In this document: in pieces, positions 17,507 through 24,555 of the stretch
Layout of the letters: each line of letters begins with the position of its first letter
Numbering within the stretch: position 1 is the first letter of the stretch
Assembly: GCF_046591575.1 (NCBI RefSeq)
Contig: NZ_JBIQWA010000001.1
Location: forward strand, 434,001-498,000
Direction: 5' to 3'
Source: Marivita sp046591575
GTDB taxonomy: Bacteria; Pseudomonadota; Alphaproteobacteria; Rhodobacterales; Rhodobacteraceae
Length of the DNA: 64,000 nucleotides
Program-made: the position numbers and the translations under genes
The notes under the pieces: model-generated
What the model saw: only the letters and a program-made list of their open reading frames with translations
Told to the model about the DNA's origin: nothing
The model's database searches: none

Positions 17507-18111
17507 TACTCTGCCTCTGTTTGCTGAGGTGTGTATATCAGGTTTACGCCTTCCGTGAATAACAACTGTATGTCCGAGCTTGTATCAGCTTCTTCGACCC
17601 GCAGTTTTCCGGCCGACAGGCTTAGGCCCGGCCCATCCGCTTCGACCGGCGATGTGCTTTCGATCGCCACCCGGTCGATGGCCGCATTCAGCCCGTCCGC
17701 CGTAACGGTATATCCAGAGCTGCTTTCAAGAACGACCCCATCGCGCAGTCTCAATTCATCACTGCCCGCCATTTCGCCCAGCCTGGCGTCAATGGTAATG
17801 CGGCTGCCAGAGTCCGTATCAATAACAGCCCGCAGGTCATCCGCCACCATTCCAGACGCATCCGCATCTTGTGCGCGCGCGCGCCGGGCCGACAGGGTCA
17901 GGGCGTGCCCGGCTTCGGTTGTCCCGGCAAAAAAGGGTTTACCCACCTGTTCACCCTGGCTGGGGTCACTGCCATCCGTCAGAACCGGGATCACCGAAAT
18001 CGGGTCTGGATTGCGGGAATACAGAAATATGGTCGACAGCAGCGCCAAAGCCGCCAGCGGCAAAAGAAGTTTGAGCCATGCAATAAGGCGGGAATACATG
18101 CCGCGGCCCAT
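17506..18111 (-). CDS. lptC: LPS export system protein LptC
   Basis: Bitopic inner-membrane protein linking LptB2FG to LptA. A single N-terminal membrane anchor is seen (LIAWLKLLLPLAALALLSTI, ~8-28), followed by a periplasmic OstA-like domain (AGHALTLSARRARAQD, RITIDARLGEM, LRLRDGVVLESSSGYTVTAD). Length 201 aa. It lies seven bases downstream of the RNase D gene and overlaps lptA. A second ATG four codons in (MYSRLI) is also possible. Assignment relies on this topology plus gene order; LptC sequences are poorly conserved. Confidence 0.9.
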   Translation of the reverse strand: MGRGMYSRLIAWLKLLLPLAALALLSTIFLYSRNPDPISVIPVLTDGSDPSQGEQVGKPFFAGTTEAGHALTLSARRARAQDADASGMVADDLRAVIDTDSGSRITIDARLGEMAGSDELRLRDGVVLESSSGYTVTADGLNAAIDRVAIESTSPVEADGPGLSLSAGKLRVEEADTSSDIQLLFTEGVNLIYTPQQTEAE

Positions 18112-18118
18112 GACAGAC

Positions 18119-18733
18119 CTATGAGTGCGCGAAGATGTCAGTGTCCGGCCACCCCATCAAATCAAGCTTCGCCCGCGTCGGCAAAAAGTCAAAACAGGTC
18201 TGTGCAATTTCGGCACGATCCTCGCGTTCGAGCATGGCCTGCAACGCATCCCGAAGCTTGTGCAGATAAAGAACGTCAGACGCGGCATAATCGACCTGAG
18301 CCTGACTTAGCGTGTCGGCCCCCCAGTCGCTGGATTGTTGCTGTTTGGAAATATCGACGCCCACCAGTTCCTGCAGCAAAACCTTGAGCCCGTGACGATC
18401 CGTATACGTGCGCACCAGCCTGCTTGCAATTTTGGTGCAGTAAACCGGCGCGGTCACCACTCCGAACGCGTGATACAAAGCGGCGATATCAAACCGGCCA
18501 AAGTGAAACAGCTTCAGCACCTTTGGGTCTGCCAACAACTTTTCCAGATTTGGGGCCGAGGTCTGGCCCTTTTCGATCTGGACCAGATGCGCGGTGCCAT
18601 CCCCGCTGGACAGCTGCACAACGCACAACCGGTCCCGATGCGGATGCAGGCCCATCGTCTCACAATCAATCGCCACTTCATGTCCCAAGTCCAGATCATC
18701 GGGCAGATCGCGTGCATAAACGAGATGAGACAT
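18119..18733 (-). CDS. rnd: Ribonuclease D-like 3'-5' exonuclease (short form)
   Basis: DEDDy exonuclease for RNA 3'-end trimming. ExoI: VAIDCETMGL; ExoII: LFHFGRFDIAAL; ExoIII: YAASDVLYLHKL, with Tyr and Asp in the YxxxD spacing. Only the catalytic domain is present: 204 residues versus about 370 for E. coli RNase D, and there is no HRDC domain. The short version is usual in Rhodobacterales. It heads the lptCAB group on the minus strand and faces the long non-coding stretch upstream. Confidence 0.92.
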   Translation of the reverse strand: MSHLVYARDLPDDLDLGHEVAIDCETMGLHPHRDRLCVVQLSSGDGTAHLVQIEKGQTSAPNLEKLLADPKVLKLFHFGRFDIAALYHAFGVVTAPVYCTKIASRLVRTYTDRHGLKVLLQELVGVDISKQQQSSDWGADTLSQAQVDYAASDVLYLHKLRDALQAMLEREDRAEIAQTCFDFLPTRAKLDLMGWPDTDIFAHS

Positions 18734-19639
18734 AAGAGGCGCTTTCGTCTGAAGTTAAAGCCCGGAGATAGACCGTCCCCGAATGTGGCGCAACCTGTCC
18801 ATCTTTGCCTCAGTTTTTCCCGATTCTGCCAAATTGGACATGATTCGACCTAAATTGCGGCGGCGGCCAACACAGTCTTGACCAAATTCCGCCTATAATG
18901 TTTCAATATATTACAAGTCGTGATCGGCGGTTTTTCGCAGATCTACAGGCGCGTCCGGCGCGACACAGGGTCGAAATTTCTGATTGACGACCCCGAAATT
19001 GTTGCCAGATCGTGCGCAATCGAGTCTTAACCGATTTTTATCAGCCCGCGCGGCACTGTTTCGCCCGCCGAAATAATCGAACAAAAATATACAGATTGAT
19101 TGCGAATAAAGGACTAATCTTTGCGAATTCACTTTGTGACGCAGCGTCTCTTTACGAAATATAACCATTTTTAGAAACGAACCTCGAAGTCTAATAAGGA
19201 CTTCTGGCAACCGATTAAGCGGTCACTCGCCCATAGGCGGAAGATTGCCCACATTTTGGAAAAAGTGATCCCTGTCAGAAATAGTGCGAAAACCCGCTGG
19301 TGCATCAATCTCCTTAAAGTAGATTCCGACAATCAGCTACACGCTTTGGTTCTCCTCTCGTCTGAAAGTTGACCTAAATGAGGCACATGGCCATAAACGT
19401 GCCATGTTCTGGCAGGCCACATTCCTGCCTTTTTTCGAGTTTGGCACTTGGGGGTTAGTGCTGCCTACAAAGGGGTCGCTAAGGGTTCGTCTGCTGAAAT
19501 CTGCCGAGTAATCTAAAAGTCTGAAAAACGGGTATGTCCCGACACAAATGTTTGTTGCAGCGCGCAGCAAGCAACCAGCTTTTGCATGCCAATCGCAGTG
19601 AAGCACCGGACCCCTGCACACAGGGTCAAAGGTGATCAA
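18734..19639. other. Long intergenic region (about 0.9 kb), no convincing protein gene
   Basis: The stretch between rnd (minus) and the sugar-transferase gene (plus) looks more AT-rich than its surroundings. Open frames in it (for example one of 99 codons on the minus strand at 18911-19210) show no recognisable domain, poor codon pattern and no ribosome site. It contains an intrinsic terminator at 19411-19435 pointing rightward with no gene upstream of it, and presumably the promoters of both flanking genes. Confidence 0.6.
19411..19435 (+). terminator. Orphan intrinsic terminator (possible small RNA 3' end)
   Basis: GGCAGG (19411-19416) pairs with CCTGCC (19424-19429) around a 7-base loop and is followed by six Ts (19430-19435). 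On the opposite strand there is no T tail, so it acts on rightward transcripts. No plus-strand gene lies upstream within the region, which suggests a non-coding transcript or leader RNA ends here. Confidence 0.6.
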
Positions 19640-20329
19640 ATGACGCTTCAAATTCGCCATCCGCTGCCGGGCACTGAAATTGAAACACTGGTTAATTCAG
19701 CGTTTTCCAAGCCAGAAGCCAAAGGCTTCTACCGCAAACACGCCAAACGCATCTTCGATATTGTGCTTGTGCTGATGGCCGCTGTGCCGGTCCTTATTGT
19801 CCTTGCAGTTTGCGCAGTTTTGATTGCACGCGATGGTGGGTCACCGTTTTACAGCCAGATGCGCGTCGGGCGCTTCGGCAAGACCTTCAAGATGTGGAAG
19901 CTGCGCACCATGGTGGCCAATGCGGATAAAGCATTGGAAAAGCATCTTGCCGAAAACCCCGCAGCCCGGGCCGAGTGGGCCCACAACCAAAAGCTTCGCA
20001 ATGATCCACGGATCACCAAAGTTGGTCACATTCTTAGGAAAACATCCCTTGATGAGCTGCCGCAGCTTTTCAATGTCCTGACCGGTGACATGTCCATTGT
20101 CGGTCCCCGTCCGATGCTGGTGAACCAGCAAGCCATGTATCCCGGCGCGGCCTATTACGCGCTGCGTCCCGGCCTGACCGGGTTCTGGCAGATCTCAGAG
20201 CGTCACGAGAGCAGCTTTGCAGATCGCGCAACCTATGACGCAGACTACCTGGACAAGGTGACCCTTGCCCAGGATGTGTCGGTGATGTGGAAAACCGTCA
20301 GCGTTGTAACCAAAGGCACAGGTTGCTGA
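19640..20329 (+). CDS. Exopolysaccharide priming sugar transferase (ExoY/WcaJ-like)
   Basis: Transfers the first sugar-1-phosphate onto undecaprenyl phosphate at the inner membrane, starting a glycan repeat unit. One membrane segment (RIFDIVLVLMAAVPVLIVLA) is followed by the bacterial sugar transferase core: FYSQMRVGRFGKTFKMWKLR, RKTSLDELPQLFNVLTGD, MSIVGPRP and ALRPGLTGFWQIS. Length 229 aa places it in the short ExoY group without the N-terminal multi-membrane region. ATG 19640 has AAAGGTG upstream; a start 54 bases earlier lacks this. It stands apart from the glycosyltransferase run by five genes and an empty stretch. Sugar (galactose versus glucose) is not assigned. Confidence 0.9.
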   Translation: MTLQIRHPLPGTEIETLVNSAFSKPEAKGFYRKHAKRIFDIVLVLMAAVPVLIVLAVCAVLIARDGGSPFYSQMRVGRFGKTFKMWKLRTMVANADKALEKHLAENPAARAEWAHNQKLRNDPRITKVGHILRKTSLDELPQLFNVLTGDMSIVGPRPMLVNQQAMYPGAAYYALRPGLTGFWQISERHESSFADRATYDADYLDKVTLAQDVSVMWKTVSVVTKGTGC

Positions 20330-20884
20330 TCATTCACCCCGGTTAAGACGTGCAGCCGTCCGCAGGTCTTTCATCAATTCATCCAACGCCTTTGCGTTGA
20401 TCGCATTGGTCAGGGTGCCGTCTTCTGCCCATTGCTTGGCCGTGGCGGCAACCAAAACCTCTGGACCTGCAACAACCAACGGACGAAACGGCGCAAGACA
20501 CAGCCGTGTCATATTCTGCGTGCGTTCTCCTCCTGCGCGGCCGGCTGTGGCTGACATCAGCGCAACAGGCTTGCCAAGCCATGGCGTACCGGCCGTACGA
20601 CTGATCCAGTCAAACGCATTTTTAAGAACCCCGGATATCCCTTTGTTATACTCGGGCGTCGCGACGATCACCGCATCCGCATCGGCAATCTGGTCCGCCA
20701 AAAGCTGCACCGCAGGCGGAATGCCAGCGTCACTTTCCAGGTCACCATCATAAAGCGGGAAACGAATATCGCCTTCGACAAAATTTGCCGGGCCAAACCG
20801 CCGCGCGGCTTCCTGCATCAGCAAGCGGTTTGTCGACGCGCGGCGCAACGATCCGCACAAGCCGAGTAGTTTGAATTCACTCAT
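20330..20884 (-). CDS. NADPH-dependent FMN reductase family protein
   Basis: Flavodoxin-fold quinone/chromate/FMN reductase of 184 residues. The phosphate-binding loop is LCGSLRRASTNRLLM near the N-terminus, and the typical PEYNKGISGVLKNAFDWISR motif contacts the flavin. ATG 20884 is preceded by AGGAGAAGAG, and longer frames upstream overlap the downstream terminator region, so this start is preferred. It converges with the sugar transferase gene with no gap (TGATCA at the stops). The physiological substrate is unknown; ArsH- and ChrR/YieF-type enzymes belong to the same family. Confidence 0.9.
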   Translation of the reverse strand: MSEFKLLGLCGSLRRASTNRLLMQEAARRFGPANFVEGDIRFPLYDGDLESDAGIPPAVQLLADQIADADAVIVATPEYNKGISGVLKNAFDWISRTAGTPWLGKPVALMSATAGRAGGERTQNMTRLCLAPFRPLVVAGPEVLVAATAKQWAEDGTLTNAINAKALDELMKDLRTAARLNRGE

Positions 20885-20951
20885 TCTCTTCTCCTGATCT
20901 GTCGCGTCAGACCTGGAGTGGACGCATGAAATGGCAAGACGGAGCAACCAC

Positions 20952-20982
20952 AAAAAAACCCGCGCCGAAAGACGCGGGTTTT
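20952..20982 (-). terminator. Terminator downstream of the OmpA-family gene
   Basis: CCCGCG (20959-20964) pairs with CGCGGG (20973-20978), extended by A/T pairs to 10 bp, around an 8-base loop. Seven Ts follow on the minus strand (20958-20952). It lies 23 bases past the stop of the lipoprotein gene. Confidence 0.9.
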
Positions 20983-21005
20983 GAATGTCACGCCGTCCTG
21001 GCGAT

Positions 21006-21674
21006 TTACGCGTTTGGCAGAACCACAATCTCGACCCGGCGGTTTTGCGCGCGACCTTCTGGTGTCAGGTTGCTCGCAATGGGCTGATCCTCGCCGCGCC
21101 CAATGCTTTGAATGCGGAACGACGGAACACCTTCGTTCATCAGAATCCGCGCAACCGACTGCGCCCGCCGCTGGGACAGATTAAGGTTGTAGCCCGCATC
21201 GCCGGTATTGTCGGTGTGACCAACAACCTGAATCGTGGTGTCAGGATAGGCAACAAGGTTCTGCCCGACGACACGCAGCTCGCGCTGCAGATCAGGGCGC
21301 AGGCTTGCGCTGTCTGTTGCAAACAGAATGTCTTGCGGCAGCGTCACGATCAAACGGTCACCCGTGTTGCGGATCGTCACGTTGTCATTGCCAAGCTGCG
21401 CGCGAAGATCGGCCTCTTGCTTGTCAAGCTGGTTCCCGATGAGTGCACCTCCGGCCCCGCCGACCACGGCACCGATCACCGCCCCACGGCGACGCTCTTC
21501 GGCATCATCCCCGGCAAGGATACCAGCAAGCGCACCAACGCCTGCGCCAATGGCAGCACCTTGCTTGGTCTGGCGGTTGGGATCGTTCGGATCACTGAAC
21601 CCGCCTTGGGTACAAGCCGAAAGAACAAGCGCGCCGCACAGCGCGATGGGAAGGGAAAGTCTGGAAAGGATCAT
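21006..21674 (-). CDS. OmpA-family outer-membrane lipoprotein (YiaD-like)
   Basis: Signal peptide with lipobox (LCGALVLSACTQ; lipid on Cys21), then a glycine-zipper region (QGAAIGAGVGALAGILAGDD, GAVIGAVVGGAGGALIGNQL) and a C-terminal OmpA/MotB peptidoglycan-binding domain (ILFATDSASLRPDLQREL, IQVVGHTDNTGDAGYNLNLS, RRVEIVV). The protein (222 aa) probably tethers the outer membrane to peptidoglycan. It is transcribed alone, with a strong terminator 23 bases downstream. Confidence 0.92.
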   Translation of the reverse strand: MILSRLSLPIALCGALVLSACTQGGFSDPNDPNRQTKQGAAIGAGVGALAGILAGDDAEERRRGAVIGAVVGGAGGALIGNQLDKQEADLRAQLGNDNVTIRNTGDRLIVTLPQDILFATDSASLRPDLQRELRVVGQNLVAYPDTTIQVVGHTDNTGDAGYNLNLSQRRAQSVARILMNEGVPSFRIQSIGRGEDQPIASNLTPEGRAQNRRVEIVVLPNA

Positions 21675-21799
21675 GCTGGTTTGCCTCTTTAATTGCTGCG
21701 CCCGAGTGTATGGGTCCAGGCGCTGCTATGCGATAACATACCAAGTCGAATGCTGCATGTCCCGATCAAATCGGCATCTTTCCGCGCATCCGGCGGCCT

Positions 21800-22651
21800 T
21801 CAGACCTTTGCATCCACGCGCGCCGCCTCCCAGGCAAGGATGCTGCGCTTGACCGGAAGACCCCAGTGGTATCCGCCCAACCCCCCGGATTTCCGCAACG
21901 CGCGGTGGCAGGGGATCAGAAAACTGATCGGATTGCGCCCGACCGCCGTGCCAACCGCCCGCACCGCTTTGGGATGGCCGATGAACTCGGCGATCTCGGA
22001 ATAGGTGGTCACATGGCCCGACGGCACGCGCATCAGCGCTTCCCACACCTTGATCTGAAATGGGGCACCGATCATGAAAAGAGGCGTCGGCGCGTCCTTT
22101 GCCCCAAACGCCGTATCGACCCAGGCGCGCAGTTTGTCCCGGTTTTCGACATAGCGCGCCTCGGGCCAACGCTGCGCAAGATCATTCCAGGCGTCATCGT
22201 TGGTACATTCAGAGGTGAACCCGATACCGCACAAACCTTTGTCCGTTCCCATAACCAAGGCCGGGCCAAACGGGCTATCGAACCAGCCCCAGTATATCGT
22301 GAGCCCGTCGCCCTTCCTGGCAAATTCCCCCGGGCTCATCGCCTCCCACCTCAGGAAAAGATCATGCAACCGCCCACCACCCGACAGGCCGGTAGAATGC
22401 GCAGTTTCCAGGGTTGTGAACCGCTCGGACAAAAGCGTCTTGGCATGGCCCAGCGTAAGGTACTGTTGATACCGTTTCGGGCTCACACCAACCCAGCGGG
22501 AAAAAACGCGCTGGAAATGCGCGGCACTCATATTCATCTCCGCGGCAAGCGCATCAAGCGACACGGACGGGCCTTGCGCATCTATGACATCAAGCGCACG
22601 GCGCATGACATTGAAATGGTACCCTTGGGTCTCTTCTGCGAGGTCTGGCAT
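21800..22651 (-). CDS. AraC-domain/methylated-DNA-cysteine methyltransferase fusion (Ada-like)
   Basis: Repairs O6-methylguanine by transferring the methyl group to a cysteine, and probably also binds DNA. Residues ~15-115 are an AraC-type helix-turn-helix (LDALAAEMNMSAAHFQRVFSR, GVSPKRYQQYL), and residues ~120-283 carry the Ogt domain with RVPSGHVTTYSEIA and the acceptor site FLIPCHRAL (Cys248). Compared with E. coli Ada, the N-terminal phosphotriester-accepting zinc domain is missing. ATG 22651 has GAAAGGG upstream; longer frames run into the nth promoter region. It is divergent from nth. Confidence 0.93.
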   Translation of the reverse strand: MPDLAEETQGYHFNVMRRALDVIDAQGPSVSLDALAAEMNMSAAHFQRVFSRWVGVSPKRYQQYLTLGHAKTLLSERFTTLETAHSTGLSGGGRLHDLFLRWEAMSPGEFARKGDGLTIYWGWFDSPFGPALVMGTDKGLCGIGFTSECTNDDAWNDLAQRWPEARYVENRDKLRAWVDTAFGAKDAPTPLFMIGAPFQIKVWEALMRVPSGHVTTYSEIAEFIGHPKAVRAVGTAVGRNPISFLIPCHRALRKSGGLGGYHWGLPVKRSILAWEAARVDAKV

Positions 22652-22771
22652 ATGGCGGCCCTTTCTGATCGTCTTTCGCAGATCTAGCCCATCGCCCCAT
22701 CCGCGATCGACCCGAAACCTGCGCAAGTTCATTGCTTGCCCCTCGGGGATGCGCGCGGCATATGGGGTCAT

Positions 22772-23416
22772 ATGGCCAAGCAACTTGAGTATCACACCCT
22801 CCGCGAAATTTTCACCCGTTTTCAGGCCGCCGAACCCGAACCCAAAGGCGAGCTTGAGCATGTGAACGTGTTCACGCTAGTCGTCGCCGTGGCCTTGTCG
22901 GCGCAGGCCACCGATGCCGGGGTGAACAAAGCCACCAAAGAGCTGTTCAAGATCGCCGATACACCGGCAAAGATGCTTGCGCTTGGCGAAGAAGGGCTGA
23001 TTGAGCATATCAAGACAATCGGTCTCTACCGCAACAAAGCCAAAAACGTCATCAAACTCAGCCGTATTCTGGTCGAGCACTATGACGGCGAGGTGCCCAA
23101 TTCACGCGCCGCACTGCAAAGCCTGCCCGGCGTCGGGCGCAAAACAGCCAATGTCGTGTTGAATATGTGGTGGCACTATCCCGCACAGGCGGTGGACACA
23201 CATATCTTCCGCATCGGCAACCGCACGGGTATCTGCCCCGGCAAGGATGTGGTGGCGGTTGAACGCGCCATAGAAGACAACATTCCGGTCGATTTTCAGC
23301 AGCACGCCCATCATTGGCTGATCCTGCACGGGCGTTACATCTGTGTCGCCCGCAAACCCAAATGCGGAGCCTGCCTGATCCGCGATCTCTGTCAATTCGA
23401 GGACAAAACCGAATGA
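22772..23416 (+). CDS. nth: Endonuclease III
   Basis: Bifunctional DNA glycosylase/AP lyase for oxidised pyrimidines. Helix-hairpin-helix LPGVGRKTANVVL, catalytic lysine within the same motif, catalytic aspartate in AVDTHIFRIGNR, and a [4Fe-4S] cluster motif C-x6-C-x2-C-x5-C (CVARKPKCGACLIRDLC) are all intact. Length 214 aa. MAKQLEYHTLREIF at 22772 is the natural start; a TTG 36 bases upstream is possible. The stop overlaps the start of the next gene by four bases, and the Ada-like gene is divergent, so two base-repair genes share this promoter region. Confidence 0.96.
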   Translation: MAKQLEYHTLREIFTRFQAAEPEPKGELEHVNVFTLVVAVALSAQATDAGVNKATKELFKIADTPAKMLALGEEGLIEHIKTIGLYRNKAKNVIKLSRILVEHYDGEVPNSRAALQSLPGVGRKTANVVLNMWWHYPAQAVDTHIFRIGNRTGICPGKDVVAVERAIEDNIPVDFQQHAHHWLILHGRYICVARKPKCGACLIRDLCQFEDKTE

Positions 23417-24405
23417 ACAAGACATACCAAGTTGTTGGCATCGGAAACGCCGTGGTCGATGTGATTGCGCGTGCCGAAGACACGTTTCTGGACCTGATGG
23501 GCATCCAGAAGGGCATCATGCAACTTGTGGAACGCGAACGCGGCGAAACGCTTTATTCGGCGATGGAAGATCGGGTGCAGACGCCCGGAGGATCTGTGGC
23601 AAACACCCTTGCCGGGCTGGGCAATCTGGGGCTGCGCACAGGTTTCATCGGGCGCGTGCATGACGATGCGCTGGGGCGCTTTTACGCAGACGCGATGGAA
23701 AAGGACGGCACATCTTTCGTAAACGCACCGGTTGCGGGGGGCGAATTGCCCACGTCCCGCTCAATGATCTTTGTGTCGCCGGATGGCGAGCGGTCGATGA
23801 ACACCTATCTGGGCATCTCGGCCGAGCTGGGACCAGAGGATGTTTCCAAAGATGTCGCGGCAGAGGCCGAAGTGGTGTTTCTCGAAGGTTATCTATTCGA
23901 CAAGGACAAAGGCAAAGACGCCTTTATCCGAACCGCCCGCACCTGCCGCGCCGCCGGCGGCAAGGCCGGCATCGCCATCTCCGATCCGTTTTGTGTGGAA
24001 CGGCACCGGGATGATTTTCTGAACCTGATCGCACACGAAATGGATTATGTCATCGGCAATGAGGCCGAGATCATGTCCCTGTATCAAAACGATGATCTGG
24101 AAGCCGACCTGAACGCGGTTGCCGCGATTTGCCCTTTGGTGGTCTGCACCCGCTCGGGTAACGGTGTGTCGATCATCTATAACGGTGTGCGCACGGATAT
24201 CCCCGTGGACAAGGTTGTGCCGGTCGACGCCACCGGCGCGGGCGACCAGTTTGCCGCCGGGTTCCTCTACGGTTTGGCGACAGGTCGGGACATGGAAACA
24301 TGCGGGCGCATGGGATGCACCGCCGCTGGCGAAGTGATCTCGCATATCGGGCCGCGACCAGAGGCCAGCTTGCAAGACCTGTTCCGGGCAAGCGGGTTGA
24401 TCTGA
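23413..24405 (+). CDS. PfkB-family carbohydrate kinase (adenosine kinase-like)
   Basis: Phosphorylates a sugar or nucleoside hydroxyl. The ribokinase-fold signatures are GIGNAVVDVIA near the start, GGSVANTLAGLGNLG, and the C-terminal PfkB motif DATGAGDQFAAGFLYG with its catalytic aspartate. The sequence style (330 aa, MQLVERERGETLYSAM, SMNTYLGISAELGPEDV) resembles the alphaproteobacterial adenosine kinase group; this specificity is from memory of the family. It starts inside the nth stop (ATGA), so it is translationally coupled to nth. Confidence 0.88.
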   Translation: MNKTYQVVGIGNAVVDVIARAEDTFLDLMGIQKGIMQLVERERGETLYSAMEDRVQTPGGSVANTLAGLGNLGLRTGFIGRVHDDALGRFYADAMEKDGTSFVNAPVAGGELPTSRSMIFVSPDGERSMNTYLGISAELGPEDVSKDVAAEAEVVFLEGYLFDKDKGKDAFIRTARTCRAAGGKAGIAISDPFCVERHRDDFLNLIAHEMDYVIGNEAEIMSLYQNDDLEADLNAVAAICPLVVCTRSGNGVSIIYNGVRTDIPVDKVVPVDATGAGDQFAAGFLYGLATGRDMETCGRMGCTAAGEVISHIGPRPEASLQDLFRASGLI

Positions 24406-24440
24406 CCGCCGTTGATCCGATCGCTAGTAGTTAACGCATT

Positions 24441-24468
24441 TTAACGGTTACCCATGGGTAACCGTTAA
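24441..24468. repeat. Perfect 28-base palindrome
   Basis: Each 14-base half begins TTAACGGTTACCC, and the two halves are exact reverse complements with no loop, centred on the NcoI-like CCATGG. It lies 35 bases after the sugar kinase stop. With no T tail on either side it is not a standard terminator; it could be a protein-binding site or a cruciform-forming repeat. Confidence 0.8.
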
Positions 24469-24507
24469 TAGCCTTTAAGATTTCACCACCGAAATGACCC
24501 GGGGCGA

Positions 24508-24527
24508 AAGGCTCTTTCAAGAGCCTT
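24508..24527. repeat. Hairpin repeat AAGGCTCTT / AAGAGCCTT
   Basis: A perfect 9-bp inverted repeat with a 2-base TC loop, the second of three palindromes in the convergent gap before polA. The third begins two bases later. No poly-T tail. Confidence 0.75.
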
Positions 24528-24528
24528 G

Positions 24529-24551
24529 GGACGAGATTTTAAATCTCGTCC
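24529..24551. repeat. Hairpin repeat GGACGAGATTT / AAATCTCGTCC
   Basis: Eleven-base arms around one central T, ending four bases before the polA stop (minus strand). Together with the neighbouring hairpin it forms a compact double stem-loop that may terminate polA and kinase transcripts or belong to a dispersed repeat family. Confidence 0.75.
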
Positions 24552-24555
24552 ACCG

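Noticed and set aside
18911..19210. 99-codon minus-strand frame in the long intergenic region
   Set aside because: No ribosome site, irregular codon use, no recognisable domain; chance frame in AT-rich sequence.
22652..22861. Longer form of the Ada-like gene with 70 more codons
   Set aside because: The extension overlaps the start of nth on the other strand and lacks a ribosome site, while 22651 has GAAAGGG before it.
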